The position numbers were made by a program, and so were the translations under genes. Positions 34,872 to 43,196 of a stretch of DNA of 64,000 nt are shown here, one piece after another. The notes beneath the pieces are model-generated. The model was given only the letters and a program-made list of their open reading frames with translations, searched no databases and was not told the origin of the DNA. Where the stretch lies: positions 496,001 through 560,000 of the forward strand of contig NZ_BHXQ01000002.1 of the NCBI RefSeq assembly GCF_003990915.1, read 5' to 3'. The stretch is from Chryseotalea sanaruensis. GTDB taxonomy: Bacteria; Bacteroidota; Bacteroidia; Cytophagales; Cyclobacteriaceae. Numbering within the stretch: the first letter of the stretch is position 1; the number at the start of each line of letters is the position of its first letter.

Positions 34872-35411
34872 CTAATTATCTTCCTCTGTTTTAGCGAGCT
34901 CTTCATCAATAATCTTTTCGATCACTGCCCTTTGCCTTTCATCAATTTTTTGATCGGTTTTGGCCTGCTTTTTCATGAAACGGAGCATGGCGTTTTTCTT
35001 GATTTCGTAGGCTATGAAAACGGTGTATTCATTCTTTTTTTCATCCAGATATTTCTTCTCCCCTATTTTGCGAAGATCTGCCATGTCTGTATTCATTACC
35101 TGCCTTACCAGGCTTTGAAATTTGTCGGCAACATCGGCTGCTTCGGCATTTTCGGTTTGTCCTAAATACTGGTCAGTCACTTGTTTCATAGTAGTGTTAA
35201 TCTGGCCGGCAAGCTGGGCTTTAGCATCAATATCAGCTTTGCCACGGGCAATATTGTCTTGCGAACTTTGACCTTTACCCGAAGCGCGCCAAAAACGACT
35301 GTTAGATTCATATGTGGCACCGGTAAAAGGTTCTTTTACTTTTTTACCAAAGCTAGATGCACAGCCGATGGCTACAAATGCACCGAACAGGATGATGATG
35401 GTTGCTTTCAT
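34872..35411 (-). CDS. LPP20-like lipoprotein
   Basis: The signal peptide ends FVAIGCASS, a standard lipobox with Cys17. The mature part has FWRASGKGQSSQDNIARGKA and DIDAKAQLAGQINTTMKQV, a pattern seen in LPP20/FlgP-like lipoproteins in which the 'A.G.g.s.d...a...A...A...la' motif begins the fold. The C-terminus is a charged helix ending AKTEEDN. Probably attached to the outer membrane; role unknown. A heptamer tandem repeat lies about 90-170 bp upstream of the start codon. Confidence 0.72.
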   Translation of the reverse strand: MKATIIILFGAFVAIGCASSFGKKVKEPFTGATYESNSRFWRASGKGQSSQDNIARGKADIDAKAQLAGQINTTMKQVTDQYLGQTENAEAADVADKFQSLVRQVMNTDMADLRKIGEKKYLDEKKNEYTVFIAYEIKKNAMLRFMKKQAKTDQKIDERQRAVIEKIIDEELAKTEEDN

Positions 35412-35502
35412 ACTAGAAATTTAAGGAATACTCTTTAAAAACTATGCCAATTATGGTTGTTAGTTGCTGGTATTTGGTTGCTCGATTGAAGTATTGCCGA
35501 TT

Positions 35503-35584
35503 AATAACGAATAACGAATAACGAATAACGAATAACGAATAACGAATAACGAATAACGAATAACGAATAACGAATAACGAATAA
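35503..35584. repeat. Tandem heptamer (AATAACG) repeat, about 11.7 copies
   Basis: An uninterrupted run of AATAACG units from 35503 to 35584. It begins right after the methyltransferase stop codon and ends 91 bp before the lipoprotein start codon, so it lies in the lipoprotein upstream region. In one frame it reads FVIRYSL repeats, but that frame is an artefact of the repeat. Length could vary by slippage. Confidence 0.9.
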
Positions 35585-35586
35585 AA

Positions 35587-36288
35587 CTAACCAATAACAA
35601 TCTGCCATCGAAAAGCCCACATCCAACGCATTTTATAATTCTGAATGCCTGCCCGCTCAAGAATGTTTATCCAGTCGTTTTTACGAAAAGATCTGGCTAC
35701 CGATAGGGGTGCATCATTTTTTACCATAGGGGATTTAGAGAATAAAGCTGTAAGCCATTTGATGGAATAGTAAGCAAGCCATTGGCGATGTAAATCATTA
35801 ATAACAATACCTATAGTGGTTTGGCTGCGCAATTGACTTAAAAAATCTGCAAGCTGATCAGAAGTAAAATGGTGAAAGAAAAGTGTGCTGACTACGATGT
35901 CAAACTTTTGTGCTTTAAATTCTTCCGAAAAGATGTTAACCGATTGATAACTGATGTTTTTCTGATGCGTGTGCTTGCGTGCAAAATCAATAATGTTTGG
36001 GTTAGCATCAAAACCGATTAGCTCAGCGTTGATTTCTTTTTTCTCAAGCCAATTACTAATAAGCCTGAGTATGTCACCACCACCGCATCCTAAATCGGCA
36101 ATGCGCAAAGTTCCCTTTAGTGCCTTTCCATTAATTAACCGATCTAAACCATTAAGCGTAACATAGTTACCACCCAACAAAGTGTTAATGGTTTCTAATT
36201 CTTGCAAAGTTTGGCTGATGACAGGCCCCGAGGAGGCTAAATCATCCATTATTTCTTCCGTTGAGGAGCGTTGCGATAGATCAACCAT
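35587..36288 (-). CDS. SAM-dependent methyltransferase of the type III PKS cluster
   Basis: Class I methyltransferase with motif I at LRIADLGCGGGDILRLI, the acidic residue after strand 2 at ELIGFDANPNIIDFARK and FDIVVSTLFFHHF as the post-motif region. Similar enzymes methylate quinones or phenolic products (O- or C-methylation). It overlaps the polyketide synthase gene by 8 bp, so the two are cotranscribed and the enzyme most likely modifies the polyketide product. Translation stops 3 bp after the tandem heptamer repeat on the plus-strand map. Confidence 0.87.
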   Translation of the reverse strand: MVDLSQRSSTEEIMDDLASSGPVISQTLQELETINTLLGGNYVTLNGLDRLINGKALKGTLRIADLGCGGGDILRLISNWLEKKEINAELIGFDANPNIIDFARKHTHQKNISYQSVNIFSEEFKAQKFDIVVSTLFFHHFTSDQLADFLSQLRSQTTIGIVINDLHRQWLAYYSIKWLTALFSKSPMVKNDAPLSVARSFRKNDWINILERAGIQNYKMRWMWAFRWQIVIG

Positions 36289-37378
36289 GGTGGTATTGGA
36301 ATAACATACTCTCTAACGTAAGTCCCGGGCCAAAGGCGAAACTGATGAGGTTTTCTTTATCGTTTTCTTCGCCCAGGCGATCAAAGATTTCTTTTAAAAC
36401 AAAAAGCACTGTTGGGCTTGACATGTTGCCATAGTTTTTAAGCACATGATATGCCCATTTGTTTTGCTCTTTTGAAAGCCCCAACTCTTGTTCTATCGTC
36501 TCCAATATTTTTTTGCCACCAGGATGTATGGCATAATGGCTGATGTTTCCTTGCGAAAGGTCTAGTACACTTAGTAGTCTATTTGTTAATGATTTAATAC
36601 CGCTTCGAATAACATCGGGCACGTAGCTAGACAATTTCATTTCAAAACCCCAATCACCAATGGCCCAGGCCATTTCTTTACTTCCTTGCGGGGCCAACTC
36701 GCTGTATGCTCCTGTAAGTTGAAGCGATTTTTTCGAAGAACTTGCTTCAACAATGAGTGCCGCAGAGCCATCAGCAAATAAAGCGTTGGCCAGTAAATTG
36801 TCTTCGGTATTCTGTTTTTGAAAGTGGAGGGTACAGAGTTCTGTGCAAACAATAAGTACTTTAACAGATGAGTTCATTTTGCAAAAAGCATCAGCCACCT
36901 TTATGGCGTTAAATGCTGCATAACAACCCATAAAATGAATGTTGGTACGTTGCACAGATAAGGGTAGTTGTAATGATTCTACCAAATCAATGTCAAGGCC
37001 GGGGGCGTACGATCCTGTACACGAAACAGTAATGAGGTGTGTAATTTGTTTGGCTTCTATACCACTTTGCTGCAGTGCCTTACTGGCTGCTGCAGTACTT
37101 AATAGCGGTGCGTATTGCTGATATGCTTCATTTCGCTTCTTAGTAGAGGGAAATGGCTCGAATGAATCTAGGTTGCTGAAGAATGTAAAATCACCACTTT
37201 TCCCATAATCCTCCAACATACTATAACGTGTTTCAATGCCGCTTGCCTTGAATAAAACATTAAGCTTGCGCGAATCCTGCTCATTCAATTGCATGGAACT
37301 TAGCATAAAAGCGGCAATATCTTGCTGCCTGAACAAATGCGGAGGATTGGCTGTTGCGATGGTGGTTATAAAGCTCAT
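36281..37378 (-). CDS. Type III polyketide synthase (chalcone/stilbene synthase family)
   Basis: Homodimeric ketosynthase that extends an acyl-CoA starter with malonyl-CoA. Counting from an upstream in-frame ATG at 37393, the triad is Cys157 in HFMGCYAAFNAIKVA, His290 in HYAIHPGGKK and Asn323 in KNYGNMSSPTVLF. The start at 37378 (MSFITTIATANPPHLF) is preferred because it leaves 41 bp for divergent promoters towards the UbiA gene. About 365 residues is normal. The accompanying methyltransferase, flavoprotein and prenyltransferase genes resemble alkylresorcinol or alkylquinone clusters (compare srsABC of Streptomyces griseus), so a phenolic lipid is the likely product. Confidence 0.92.
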   Translation of the reverse strand: MSFITTIATANPPHLFRQQDIAAFMLSSMQLNEQDSRKLNVLFKASGIETRYSMLEDYGKSGDFTFFSNLDSFEPFPSTKKRNEAYQQYAPLLSTAAASKALQQSGIEAKQITHLITVSCTGSYAPGLDIDLVESLQLPLSVQRTNIHFMGCYAAFNAIKVADAFCKMNSSVKVLIVCTELCTLHFQKQNTEDNLLANALFADGSAALIVEASSSKKSLQLTGAYSELAPQGSKEMAWAIGDWGFEMKLSSYVPDVIRSGIKSLTNRLLSVLDLSQGNISHYAIHPGGKKILETIEQELGLSKEQNKWAYHVLKNYGNMSSPTVLFVLKEIFDRLGEENDKENLISFAFGPGLTLESMLFQYHHG

Positions 37379-37419
37379 GTGTTTACTTATCAACTGAAAA
37401 AAACCTAATTTAGATCATT

Positions 37420-38310
37420 ATGTTTTCAAAATCTTCCTGGTTACACTTACGCATACCCTTTTCTTACTTCCTATTACCCGTATTTTTATTCTCACTTAGT
37501 GTTTCACCTAACATCAGTGAACAGCCCTTATTGTGGACATTCCTGATTATTCACCTCCTACTTTACCCTGCCAGCAATGGTTTTAACAGTTATTTTGATA
37601 AGGATGAAAAAAGTATTGGGGGCTTAAAAAATCCTCCACCGGTTAATAGAGGTTTGTACTATCTGGCGTTGGTATTTGATGTAGCAGCCATTGTCTTGGC
37701 TATTTGGAAAGTGTCATTTGACTTCGCTCTTATGCTTTTTGTATATAGTGCTGTTTCACGAGCATACAGTCATCCGTGGATTCGCCTAAAGAAATATGCT
37801 TTTGCAAGCTGGTTTATTGCAGGGTTGTTTCAGGGAGCATTTACTTTTATGATGTGCTATATGGGTGTAAATAAGTACGAGTTTATGCAAACTATGAAGC
37901 CCACCATTCTTATCCCGGCATTTTTAAGCAGTGCATTGTTATGGGGCAGTTATCCGATGACGCAGGTTTACCAACACGAGGAGGATGCTAAGCGAGGAGA
38001 TAAGACACTTAGTCTTAGCTTAGGCATTAAAGGAACGTTCTGGTTTGTAATGGTAATGTTTAGTTTGGCCTCTTTGGGTTATACACTCTACTTCTACCAT
38101 TACTTTTCATGGCTTTATGCACAGACCTTCCTGCTTGCCATGAGCCCGGTTGTTTTGTTTTTTCTGTTTTGGTTTTATCAGGTAAGTAAAGATGAAAACA
38201 AAGCCGATTACAAAAGAACGATGTGGTTAAATTTTATTTCTGCAACATGCCTGAATGCATTTTTTATTTACTTGTTTCTAAGCTCATCACACATTTTAGA
38301 TGCATTGTAA
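37420..38310 (+). CDS. UbiA-family prenyltransferase-like membrane protein
   Basis: About eight membrane segments with both Asp-rich motifs of the UbiA superfamily: NGFNSYFDKDEKSIGG in the first half and VYQHEEDAKRGDKTLSL in the second. UbiA proteins transfer isoprenoid chains onto aromatic or other acceptors. Position within the type III PKS cluster suggests prenylation of its aromatic product, but other UbiA roles are possible. It is divergent from the PKS gene with a very short intergenic space, and TAATTTAG shortly before the ATG is a near match to a -7 box. Confidence 0.8.
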   Translation: MFSKSSWLHLRIPFSYFLLPVFLFSLSVSPNISEQPLLWTFLIIHLLLYPASNGFNSYFDKDEKSIGGLKNPPPVNRGLYYLALVFDVAAIVLAIWKVSFDFALMLFVYSAVSRAYSHPWIRLKKYAFASWFIAGLFQGAFTFMMCYMGVNKYEFMQTMKPTILIPAFLSSALLWGSYPMTQVYQHEEDAKRGDKTLSLSLGIKGTFWFVMVMFSLASLGYTLYFYHYFSWLYAQTFLLAMSPVVLFFLFWFYQVSKDENKADYKRTMWLNFISATCLNAFFIYLFLSSSHILDAL

Positions 38311-38326
38311 CTTATAGAGCGTATGG

Positions 38327-39466
38327 TTAAAAAACTTTGCCATGTGTGCCTTTTACAATTTGCTGAGCCAGCGGTTTGGAGTAAAGTAATAAATTGATAG
38401 CAAAGTTAGACGCAACCTTACTACCAAAAAGTTGTTGTACCTGCCTGCCAAACCAAAGCCTGTTGGCAAAAGTTTGTTTCCATTGTTTTGTATAATCAGC
38501 TTCAAGCTGTGCTCGCGAATACTTACTGCTATTGATAAATTTTTCGACTAATTCACTTGCTATTTTTGAAGCGTGAATAGCAATTGCCATCCCGTTACCA
38601 CAAAGGGGTGTTATCATACCAGCTGCGTCTCCTGCCATTAATATGTGATTTAACACAGGCTCTTTTGTTTCGAAAGAGATTTCATTGATGGTCTCTGGTT
38701 TATCAAACAGAAACTCACTGTTACTGAAGATTTCTTTTAAGTGTGGGTTTTGAAGAAGAACATTTTTTTCAAGCGCCTCAATATTACCATGCTTTTTTAA
38801 AACATTGCGATGAACAAGGTAACACAAATTAGTTTTATTGTCTTCCACATTACTTACACCACAATAACCACCCTCGAAATTATGAAGCGCAACTAAGTCG
38901 TTTGGAAATTCAGATCGTACATGGTACTTAACACCTACATAAGGAGAGCGCTTGTTAATAAAACTTCTTTTTAGGGAGACATCAAGCTTAGAGCGTTTAC
39001 CGAAACTTCCTATTACAATACGAGCCTTTAAACTTTCGAAAGCAAAGCTTACTTCGAACATATCTTCCTTAAAAACAACCTCGCTAACTTCAGTATTTAG
39101 CATAAATGTTGCACCACTTTGTAAAGCCTTTTCATATAAAAAATAATCAAAAGCATATCGACTAATACCAAACCCGCCAAGATCAAGCGGAAGGAAGGAA
39201 CTTTTTCCATTGATAGCCGATAACTGAAAGCGGTTTATTTTGGAAGGTGTCAATGCTTCAGGAAAAGCATCGATGGATTTTAAATAGGGTACTACTTCAT
39301 TAGAGATATACTCACCGCAAACACGGTGAAATGGGTAGCTTTTCTTTTCGATAAGGCATACCGAAATTCCGGTACTTGAGAGTTTTATTGCGGATAATAA
39401 GCCCGCTAAGCCTCCGCCTATGATAACAACATCTACTATTTTAGCGTTATTTCGCATTGTGGACAA
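38327..39466 (-). CDS. FAD-dependent oxidoreductase (geranylgeranyl reductase-like)
   Basis: Rossmann FAD-binding start VVIIGGGLAGLLSAIKL with Glu in SVCLIEK, then RVCGEYISNEVVPYL and the second FAD motif ILMAGDAAGMITPLCGNGMA. This is the geranylgeranyl-reductase/aromatic monooxygenase-like flavoprotein group. In a type III PKS cluster such a protein could hydroxylate the aromatic ring (as SrsC does) or reduce a prenyl chain. The gene is convergent with the UbiA-like gene, with only 16 bp between the stop codons. Confidence 0.87.
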   Translation of the reverse strand: MSTMRNNAKIVDVVIIGGGLAGLLSAIKLSSTGISVCLIEKKSYPFHRVCGEYISNEVVPYLKSIDAFPEALTPSKINRFQLSAINGKSSFLPLDLGGFGISRYAFDYFLYEKALQSGATFMLNTEVSEVVFKEDMFEVSFAFESLKARIVIGSFGKRSKLDVSLKRSFINKRSPYVGVKYHVRSEFPNDLVALHNFEGGYCGVSNVEDNKTNLCYLVHRNVLKKHGNIEALEKNVLLQNPHLKEIFSNSEFLFDKPETINEISFETKEPVLNHILMAGDAAGMITPLCGNGMAIAIHASKIASELVEKFINSSKYSRAQLEADYTKQWKQTFANRLWFGRQVQQLFGSKVASNFAINLLLYSKPLAQQIVKGTHGKVF

Positions 39467-39564
39467 GTTGTGTAAAAATTACAATAAAGAAAGAGCCAAT
39501 TTTGACATCCGAAGAGGCTCTAATATTCGTAAAATAGAGTAAGCTTTAATAAATAATATTTTTT

Positions 39565-40044
39565 ATGGGGATGCGTGTAGAAACGGAACAAGATGTAAAA
39601 CAACTAAACCTTCTTGTTGTTGGGAATAATCCATTGGAATTGAGCTCAATCCTTGAGAAAATAAAACGCCTTCCAGGCAGCGTTATTAACATGGAAACAG
39701 CTTTTGATGCGAAAAGTATATTAGATCGACTTATAAAATTCCGACCTACTTTTATTCTGATCGATGATAATATCGGAGCTGCTGAGCTTAATGTGGCTGT
39801 GCAAACACTTGCTCAAAATCGTAAAACCAAAAACGTTCCAATTACAGTTCTTAAAAATTCCAATTACCACGAGTCCAATAGCTCTCAACGTATTTTGGAC
39901 TATATTTTGAAAACGACCTTAACTGCAGAAGGACTTTACGCCAGTATAAAAAACAGCATTAAGGTTAGAAGAACTCAGCTTTATTTGTATAAGGCCTACA
40001 AAAAGCGTAAGAGAATGATGTTGTCGTTTGTCAGGAGGGATTAA
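39565..40044 (+). CDS. Degenerate response-regulator receiver protein
   Basis: A single receiver-like domain (about residues 14-130). LNLLVVGNNPLELSSILEK has GNN where an active receiver has an acidic pair, whereas TFILIDDN retains the phospho-acceptor-type Asp and DYILKTTLTAEGL the Lys region. A basic C-terminal tail (YLYKAYKKRKRMMLSFVRR) follows and could bind nucleic acid or a membrane. No kinase gene is adjacent. Probably a pseudo-receiver not controlled by normal magnesium-dependent phosphorylation. Confidence 0.7.
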   Translation: MGMRVETEQDVKQLNLLVVGNNPLELSSILEKIKRLPGSVINMETAFDAKSILDRLIKFRPTFILIDDNIGAAELNVAVQTLAQNRKTKNVPITVLKNSNYHESNSSQRILDYILKTTLTAEGLYASIKNSIKVRRTQLYLYKAYKKRKRMMLSFVRRD

Positions 40045-40047
40045 TGT

Positions 40048-41286
40048 CTAAAAGTTATTCTCTAAGACCATCCTAGTCGAAAATAATTCATTATTACGCT
40101 TTACGGAAACAATCACTTTTTTGCCGGGGCGCATATTCAGGTAACCATTTAATTGATTAAGATCAAGGTCTGAAGCACTCAGGCCATTAACACTTATTAT
40201 CTGATCACCAATTTGCAAACCCGCTTTATCTGAAGATGAGAATTTTCGAATGTCTGTAATTTCGAATGTGTTAAGTCTGTTGCCCTTTGCGCGAACCGTA
40301 AGTCCGCTAAGGTTGTAGTAAAATCCTTTTTTAAAATCAGAATTCTTTTTTAAGTATATTTTTTCTTTAGAGAAATCGTATATAACAGTAAAACGACTTA
40401 ACACTTCGCCACCCAGTGTTCCATTTCTGAAAGTAGTACCAAGCTTAAGCGTGTCCATGTAACTGTTTGGATCTGGAAAATTGGCAATTACGTTTTGCAT
40501 TTTATAATGACCAATCTCTAGCTCTTTTATGCGTCCGGTTTTTCCCCGAATGGCTCCACCTAACCCTCTTCCCACCACACAACTTACAGAGTTAACGGGT
40601 ATATCTAGTGTAGAATCTGATTTAGGTTCTATCAGCAAGCTATGACTTGCTCCAGAATCAACCAGAAATTTCATGTTCTTCTTTACACCATTAACCTGTG
40701 TAAGACCAACATTGATGTATGGCTTTGTGTCTTCGATTGAAATAGGGATGCTTTCATATTTTCTTCCTAGCCTTAACTTCTCAGGCAGCATAAGTGTAAG
40801 TGTTTTTTGGCGGTAATTTACTTTAACAACGAAGCGACTAAACAACTCATAACCCAATACGCCATGTACATCGGTGCCTAAGTTGTTGCGAAGTTCAAGG
40901 TAATCTTCTTGAAGCACCAACAACGCATGACCGCGTCCATTTACACCGGGGAGTTGTAATTCTACACCATTAGTAACATAAGCTTCAATAATGTTTTCTC
41001 CGCCAGGGCCAGCAATTGTATACTTTCTTGAGTAAGATAAATTAAGAATATCTGTATAGGTTTTCTCTGTGAGTATAGCGGTCCGAACACCAGTATCTAC
41101 AATGAATTTAAGAGGTAACATCCCGTTCAAAAGTACAGGTACAACTATAAGATTGTTGTGTATTTCAATAGGGATTTCAACACGCTTACGACCTTCGGCT
41201 ATTGTAAAACCAAGGGTTTGCGAGTTGCCCACCAAGTGGCAAAACAGAAAAAACGATATAAAAAATAAGCGCGCGAGCATGTTCAC
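40048..41286 (-). CDS. Exported aspartyl protease with two retropepsin-like domains and PDZ
   Basis: A signal peptide ending CHLVGNSQ precedes two retropepsin-type lobes: FIVDTGVRTAILT (Asp64) and FLVDSGASHSLLIEP (Asp210). Each lobe ends with a hydrophobic strand set (GVLGYELFSRF; GTLGGEVLSRF). A PDZ domain (about residues 325-405; SSDKAGLQIGDQIISVNGLS) completes the protein. The two lobes in one chain suggest an internal pepsin-like dimer. Clan AA proteases of this kind with PDZ are frequent in Bacteroidota, but substrates are unknown. Confidence 0.88.
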   Translation of the reverse strand: MNMLARLFFISFFLFCHLVGNSQTLGFTIAEGRKRVEIPIEIHNNLIVVPVLLNGMLPLKFIVDTGVRTAILTEKTYTDILNLSYSRKYTIAGPGGENIIEAYVTNGVELQLPGVNGRGHALLVLQEDYLELRNNLGTDVHGVLGYELFSRFVVKVNYRQKTLTLMLPEKLRLGRKYESIPISIEDTKPYINVGLTQVNGVKKNMKFLVDSGASHSLLIEPKSDSTLDIPVNSVSCVVGRGLGGAIRGKTGRIKELEIGHYKMQNVIANFPDPNSYMDTLKLGTTFRNGTLGGEVLSRFTVIYDFSKEKIYLKKNSDFKKGFYYNLSGLTVRAKGNRLNTFEITDIRKFSSSDKAGLQIGDQIISVNGLSASDLDLNQLNGYLNMRPGKKVIVSVKRNNELFSTRMVLENNF

Positions 41287-41337
41287 AATACGTTATGTAA
41301 GATACGTGAAAAAGCACGTTATGGTGCCTCACCCTGC

Positions 41338-41868
41338 TTACGGTATCATTGAAAATAACTGCTGCGGGCTGTTGGCAATGACTACTGAATCAAGGTTTTC
41401 TTGTCTTAAAAAGCCTTCTTTCACCATAAAACGCATTTGATCCAACAATGGATCAAAAAAGTTGTTGGAATTTAAAATGAATAAATTTTGATTGACAAGC
41501 CCGAGTTGCTTCCAGGTAAGAATTTCGGCCATTTCATCTAGTGTGCCCCAGCCTCCGGGTAATACAACAAATGCGTTTGCTAGCTCAGCCATACGCATTT
41601 TTCTTTCGTGCATAGTGCCAACAATTTCAAGTTGGGTTAGTTGCTGATGTGCAACTTCACGCTGGGCTAAAAAAGAAGGGATAACGCCAATTACCTTACC
41701 ATGATTCTCTAATACGATATCGGCAATGACGCCCATAAGGCCAATGTTGCCACCACCATAAACAAGAGAATGGCCTCCCTCAGCCAACAACTTGCCGAAT
41801 TCGGTTGCTAAACTTGCGTATAGGGGATTGTTGCCTGCAGCAGATCCACAGAAAACACAAATGTTCAT
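41338..41868 (-). CDS. LOG-family protein (nucleoside 5'-monophosphate phosphoribohydrolase)
   Basis: A Rossmann-type protein with the PGGxGTxxE motif (FVVLPGGWGTLDEMAEIL) and NICVFCGSAAGNNPLYA at the start, typical of the LOG (LONELY GUY) family. LOG enzymes release the base from cytokinin or other nucleoside 5'-monophosphates; in bacteria the physiological substrate may be ordinary nucleotides such as AMP. The 176 residues are standard. Confidence 0.92.
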   Translation of the reverse strand: MNICVFCGSAAGNNPLYASLATEFGKLLAEGGHSLVYGGGNIGLMGVIADIVLENHGKVIGVIPSFLAQREVAHQQLTQLEIVGTMHERKMRMAELANAFVVLPGGWGTLDEMAEILTWKQLGLVNQNLFILNSNNFFDPLLDQMRFMVKEGFLRQENLDSVVIANSPQQLFSMIP

Positions 41869-41891
41869 GTATTAACTTAAAAATAAGTTGC

Positions 41892-42011
41892 TTAGAACTT
41901 ATTGTCGTGCTTGTTGTCACTTACCCCTTTGTTAGGGAAAGCCCATGGCGATACGATTGCCAAAACAAAAAGTACGATTACAACGTAGAAAGGTGCCCAG
42001 GATGCGTCCAT
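41892..42011 (-). CDS. 39-residue single-span membrane protein
   Basis: A short frame starting MDASWAPFYVVIVLFVLAIV with one strongly hydrophobic segment (about residues 8-25), then SPWAFPNKGVSDNKHDNKF and TAA. The positively charged C-terminus suggests it faces the cytoplasm. It lies 23 bp upstream of the LOG gene on the same strand and could be cotranscribed with it. TATTTTTA in the region before the ATG is a near match to the -7 consensus. Similar to small membrane proteins found in Bacteroidota, but no name can be given. Too short for usual gene callers. Confidence 0.6.
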   Translation of the reverse strand: MDASWAPFYVVIVLFVLAIVSPWAFPNKGVSDNKHDNKF

Positions 42012-42148
42012 GTTTTTACAATTTAATGTGTAAAAATAGTAGCAATGACAGAATAATTTGGAATAACCAATTAAAAATTATTTAATGCATGAGCCTTTAG
42101 GAAGCACTAGCTTGCGAATGGCGTTTATTTCATTGAACAATAGCTTTT

Positions 42149-42709
42149 ATGAGACGATTTTTAGTTTTTGTTGGTATCGGTGTAGTTGTGATAATCCTGC
42201 TTTTTGTCGGGATAGACACCATGAATACCCGCTATCAAAAATCATTTAGCCCTGAGGAAGCGGTAAATTTTGAACAGGGTAAACTTGAAATTGAAGTTCG
42301 CTACAACAGACCTTACAAAAAGGAGCGAGATATTTTCGGTGTACTCGTGCCCTATGGTAAAGTGTGGCGTACAGGGGCAAATGAGGCAACAATCTTTTCT
42401 ACCAATAGGGATATAGTTATTGAAGGTAAAGTATTAGAAGCAGGTAAATATTCTCTTTGGACCATTCCTGATCAGGAATTATGGACTATCATATTTAATC
42501 GTGAACATGGGCAATGGGGAGTTAATTCAGAAGGAGAGCCCAATCGCGATCCCAAAAAGGATGTTTTAAGTGTTCAGGTTCATGCTGTGCAGCAACAACG
42601 GGAATTTGAACAATTCACAATAGAGTTTTCCAAAATGAAAGAGGATGTGGAGATGGTTCTATTGTGGGATAAAACACTTGTGGCTTTGCCCTTTCAACAA
42701 AAACCCTAG
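42149..42709 (+). CDS. DUF2911-family membrane-anchored protein
   Basis: An N-terminal membrane segment (LVFVGIGVVVIILLFVGID) is followed by the DUF2911 domain: RPYKKERDIFGVLVPYGKVW, RTGANEATIF, then GKYSLWTIPDQELWTIIFNR. The domain is a beta-rich fold of unknown function found mainly in Bacteroidota and Acidobacteria. RidA starts 4 bp downstream, so they probably form an operon. Confidence 0.85.
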   Translation: MRRFLVFVGIGVVVIILLFVGIDTMNTRYQKSFSPEEAVNFEQGKLEIEVRYNRPYKKERDIFGVLVPYGKVWRTGANEATIFSTNRDIVIEGKVLEAGKYSLWTIPDQELWTIIFNREHGQWGVNSEGEPNRDPKKDVLSVQVHAVQQQREFEQFTIEFSKMKEDVEMVLLWDKTLVALPFQQKP

Positions 42710-42713
42710 TAAC

Positions 42714-43097
42714 ATGAAAAATATTTTTTCTCCAGAGGCGCCAAAAGCCATAGGCCCTTATGCACATGCTATTCAAAGTGCTAACCTCGTTTTTTGTTCT
42801 GGCCAAACCCCTTTGAATCCGGAAACGATGTTGATTGAAGGCGCAAATGCCGGAGAACAAACTTTGCTTGTGTTGAACAATTTAGAAACAGTATTAAAAG
42901 CTGTGGGCTGCAATAGAAGTCATGTGTTGAAGACGACAGTATTCCTTAAAAACTTCGCTGATTTTGAATTAATGAATAAGAATTACGAAGCTTTTTTTGG
43001 AACTCACAAACCGGCACGCACAACTGTAGAAGTAAGTCGTTTACCTAAAGAGGCATTAGTTGAGATTGAATGTGTTGCTGAAATTGTGAAGAGCTGA
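42714..43097 (+). CDS. ridA: RidA/YjgF-family enamine/imine deaminase
   Basis: Trimeric protein that hydrolyses reactive 2-aminoacrylate and related imines formed by PLP enzymes such as threonine dehydratase. The start at 42714 (MKNIFSPEAPKAIGPYAHA) is the family start; in-frame sequence before it belongs to the preceding gene. SGQTPLNPET, the substrate-binding Arg in HKPARTTVEV and Glu in VEIECVAEI are present. It directly follows the DUF2911 gene. In this window it stands near the trans-sulfuration enzyme and ilv genes whose side reactions RidA relieves, but only loosely (over 20 kb). Confidence 0.93.
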   Translation: MKNIFSPEAPKAIGPYAHAIQSANLVFCSGQTPLNPETMLIEGANAGEQTLLVLNNLETVLKAVGCNRSHVLKTTVFLKNFADFELMNKNYEAFFGTHKPARTTVEVSRLPKEALVEIECVAEIVKS

Positions 43098-43196
43098 TTT
43101 AACATCTTCCCTCGCTACCGATTGAACGAATGCTCACAGATGAACTCCCTCACATTTAGCAGAACGATGATGCTGGCTGCTCAAATTGGAAAAAAT

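Noticed and set aside
35460..35660. An open reading frame with FVIRYSL repeats across the heptamer repeat
   Set aside because: It is the translation of the AATAACG tandem repeat (21 bp gives 7 codons), overlaps the methyltransferase gene and lacks any other protein feature.
41805..42026. Plus-strand frame opposite the LOG gene start and the 39-residue protein
   Set aside because: It mostly overlaps better-supported minus-strand coding sequence and contains no recognisable domain.
43098..43196. A gene between ridA and the amidohydrolase
   Set aside because: The gap of 99 bp has no frame with a plausible start, and no structure was recognised.
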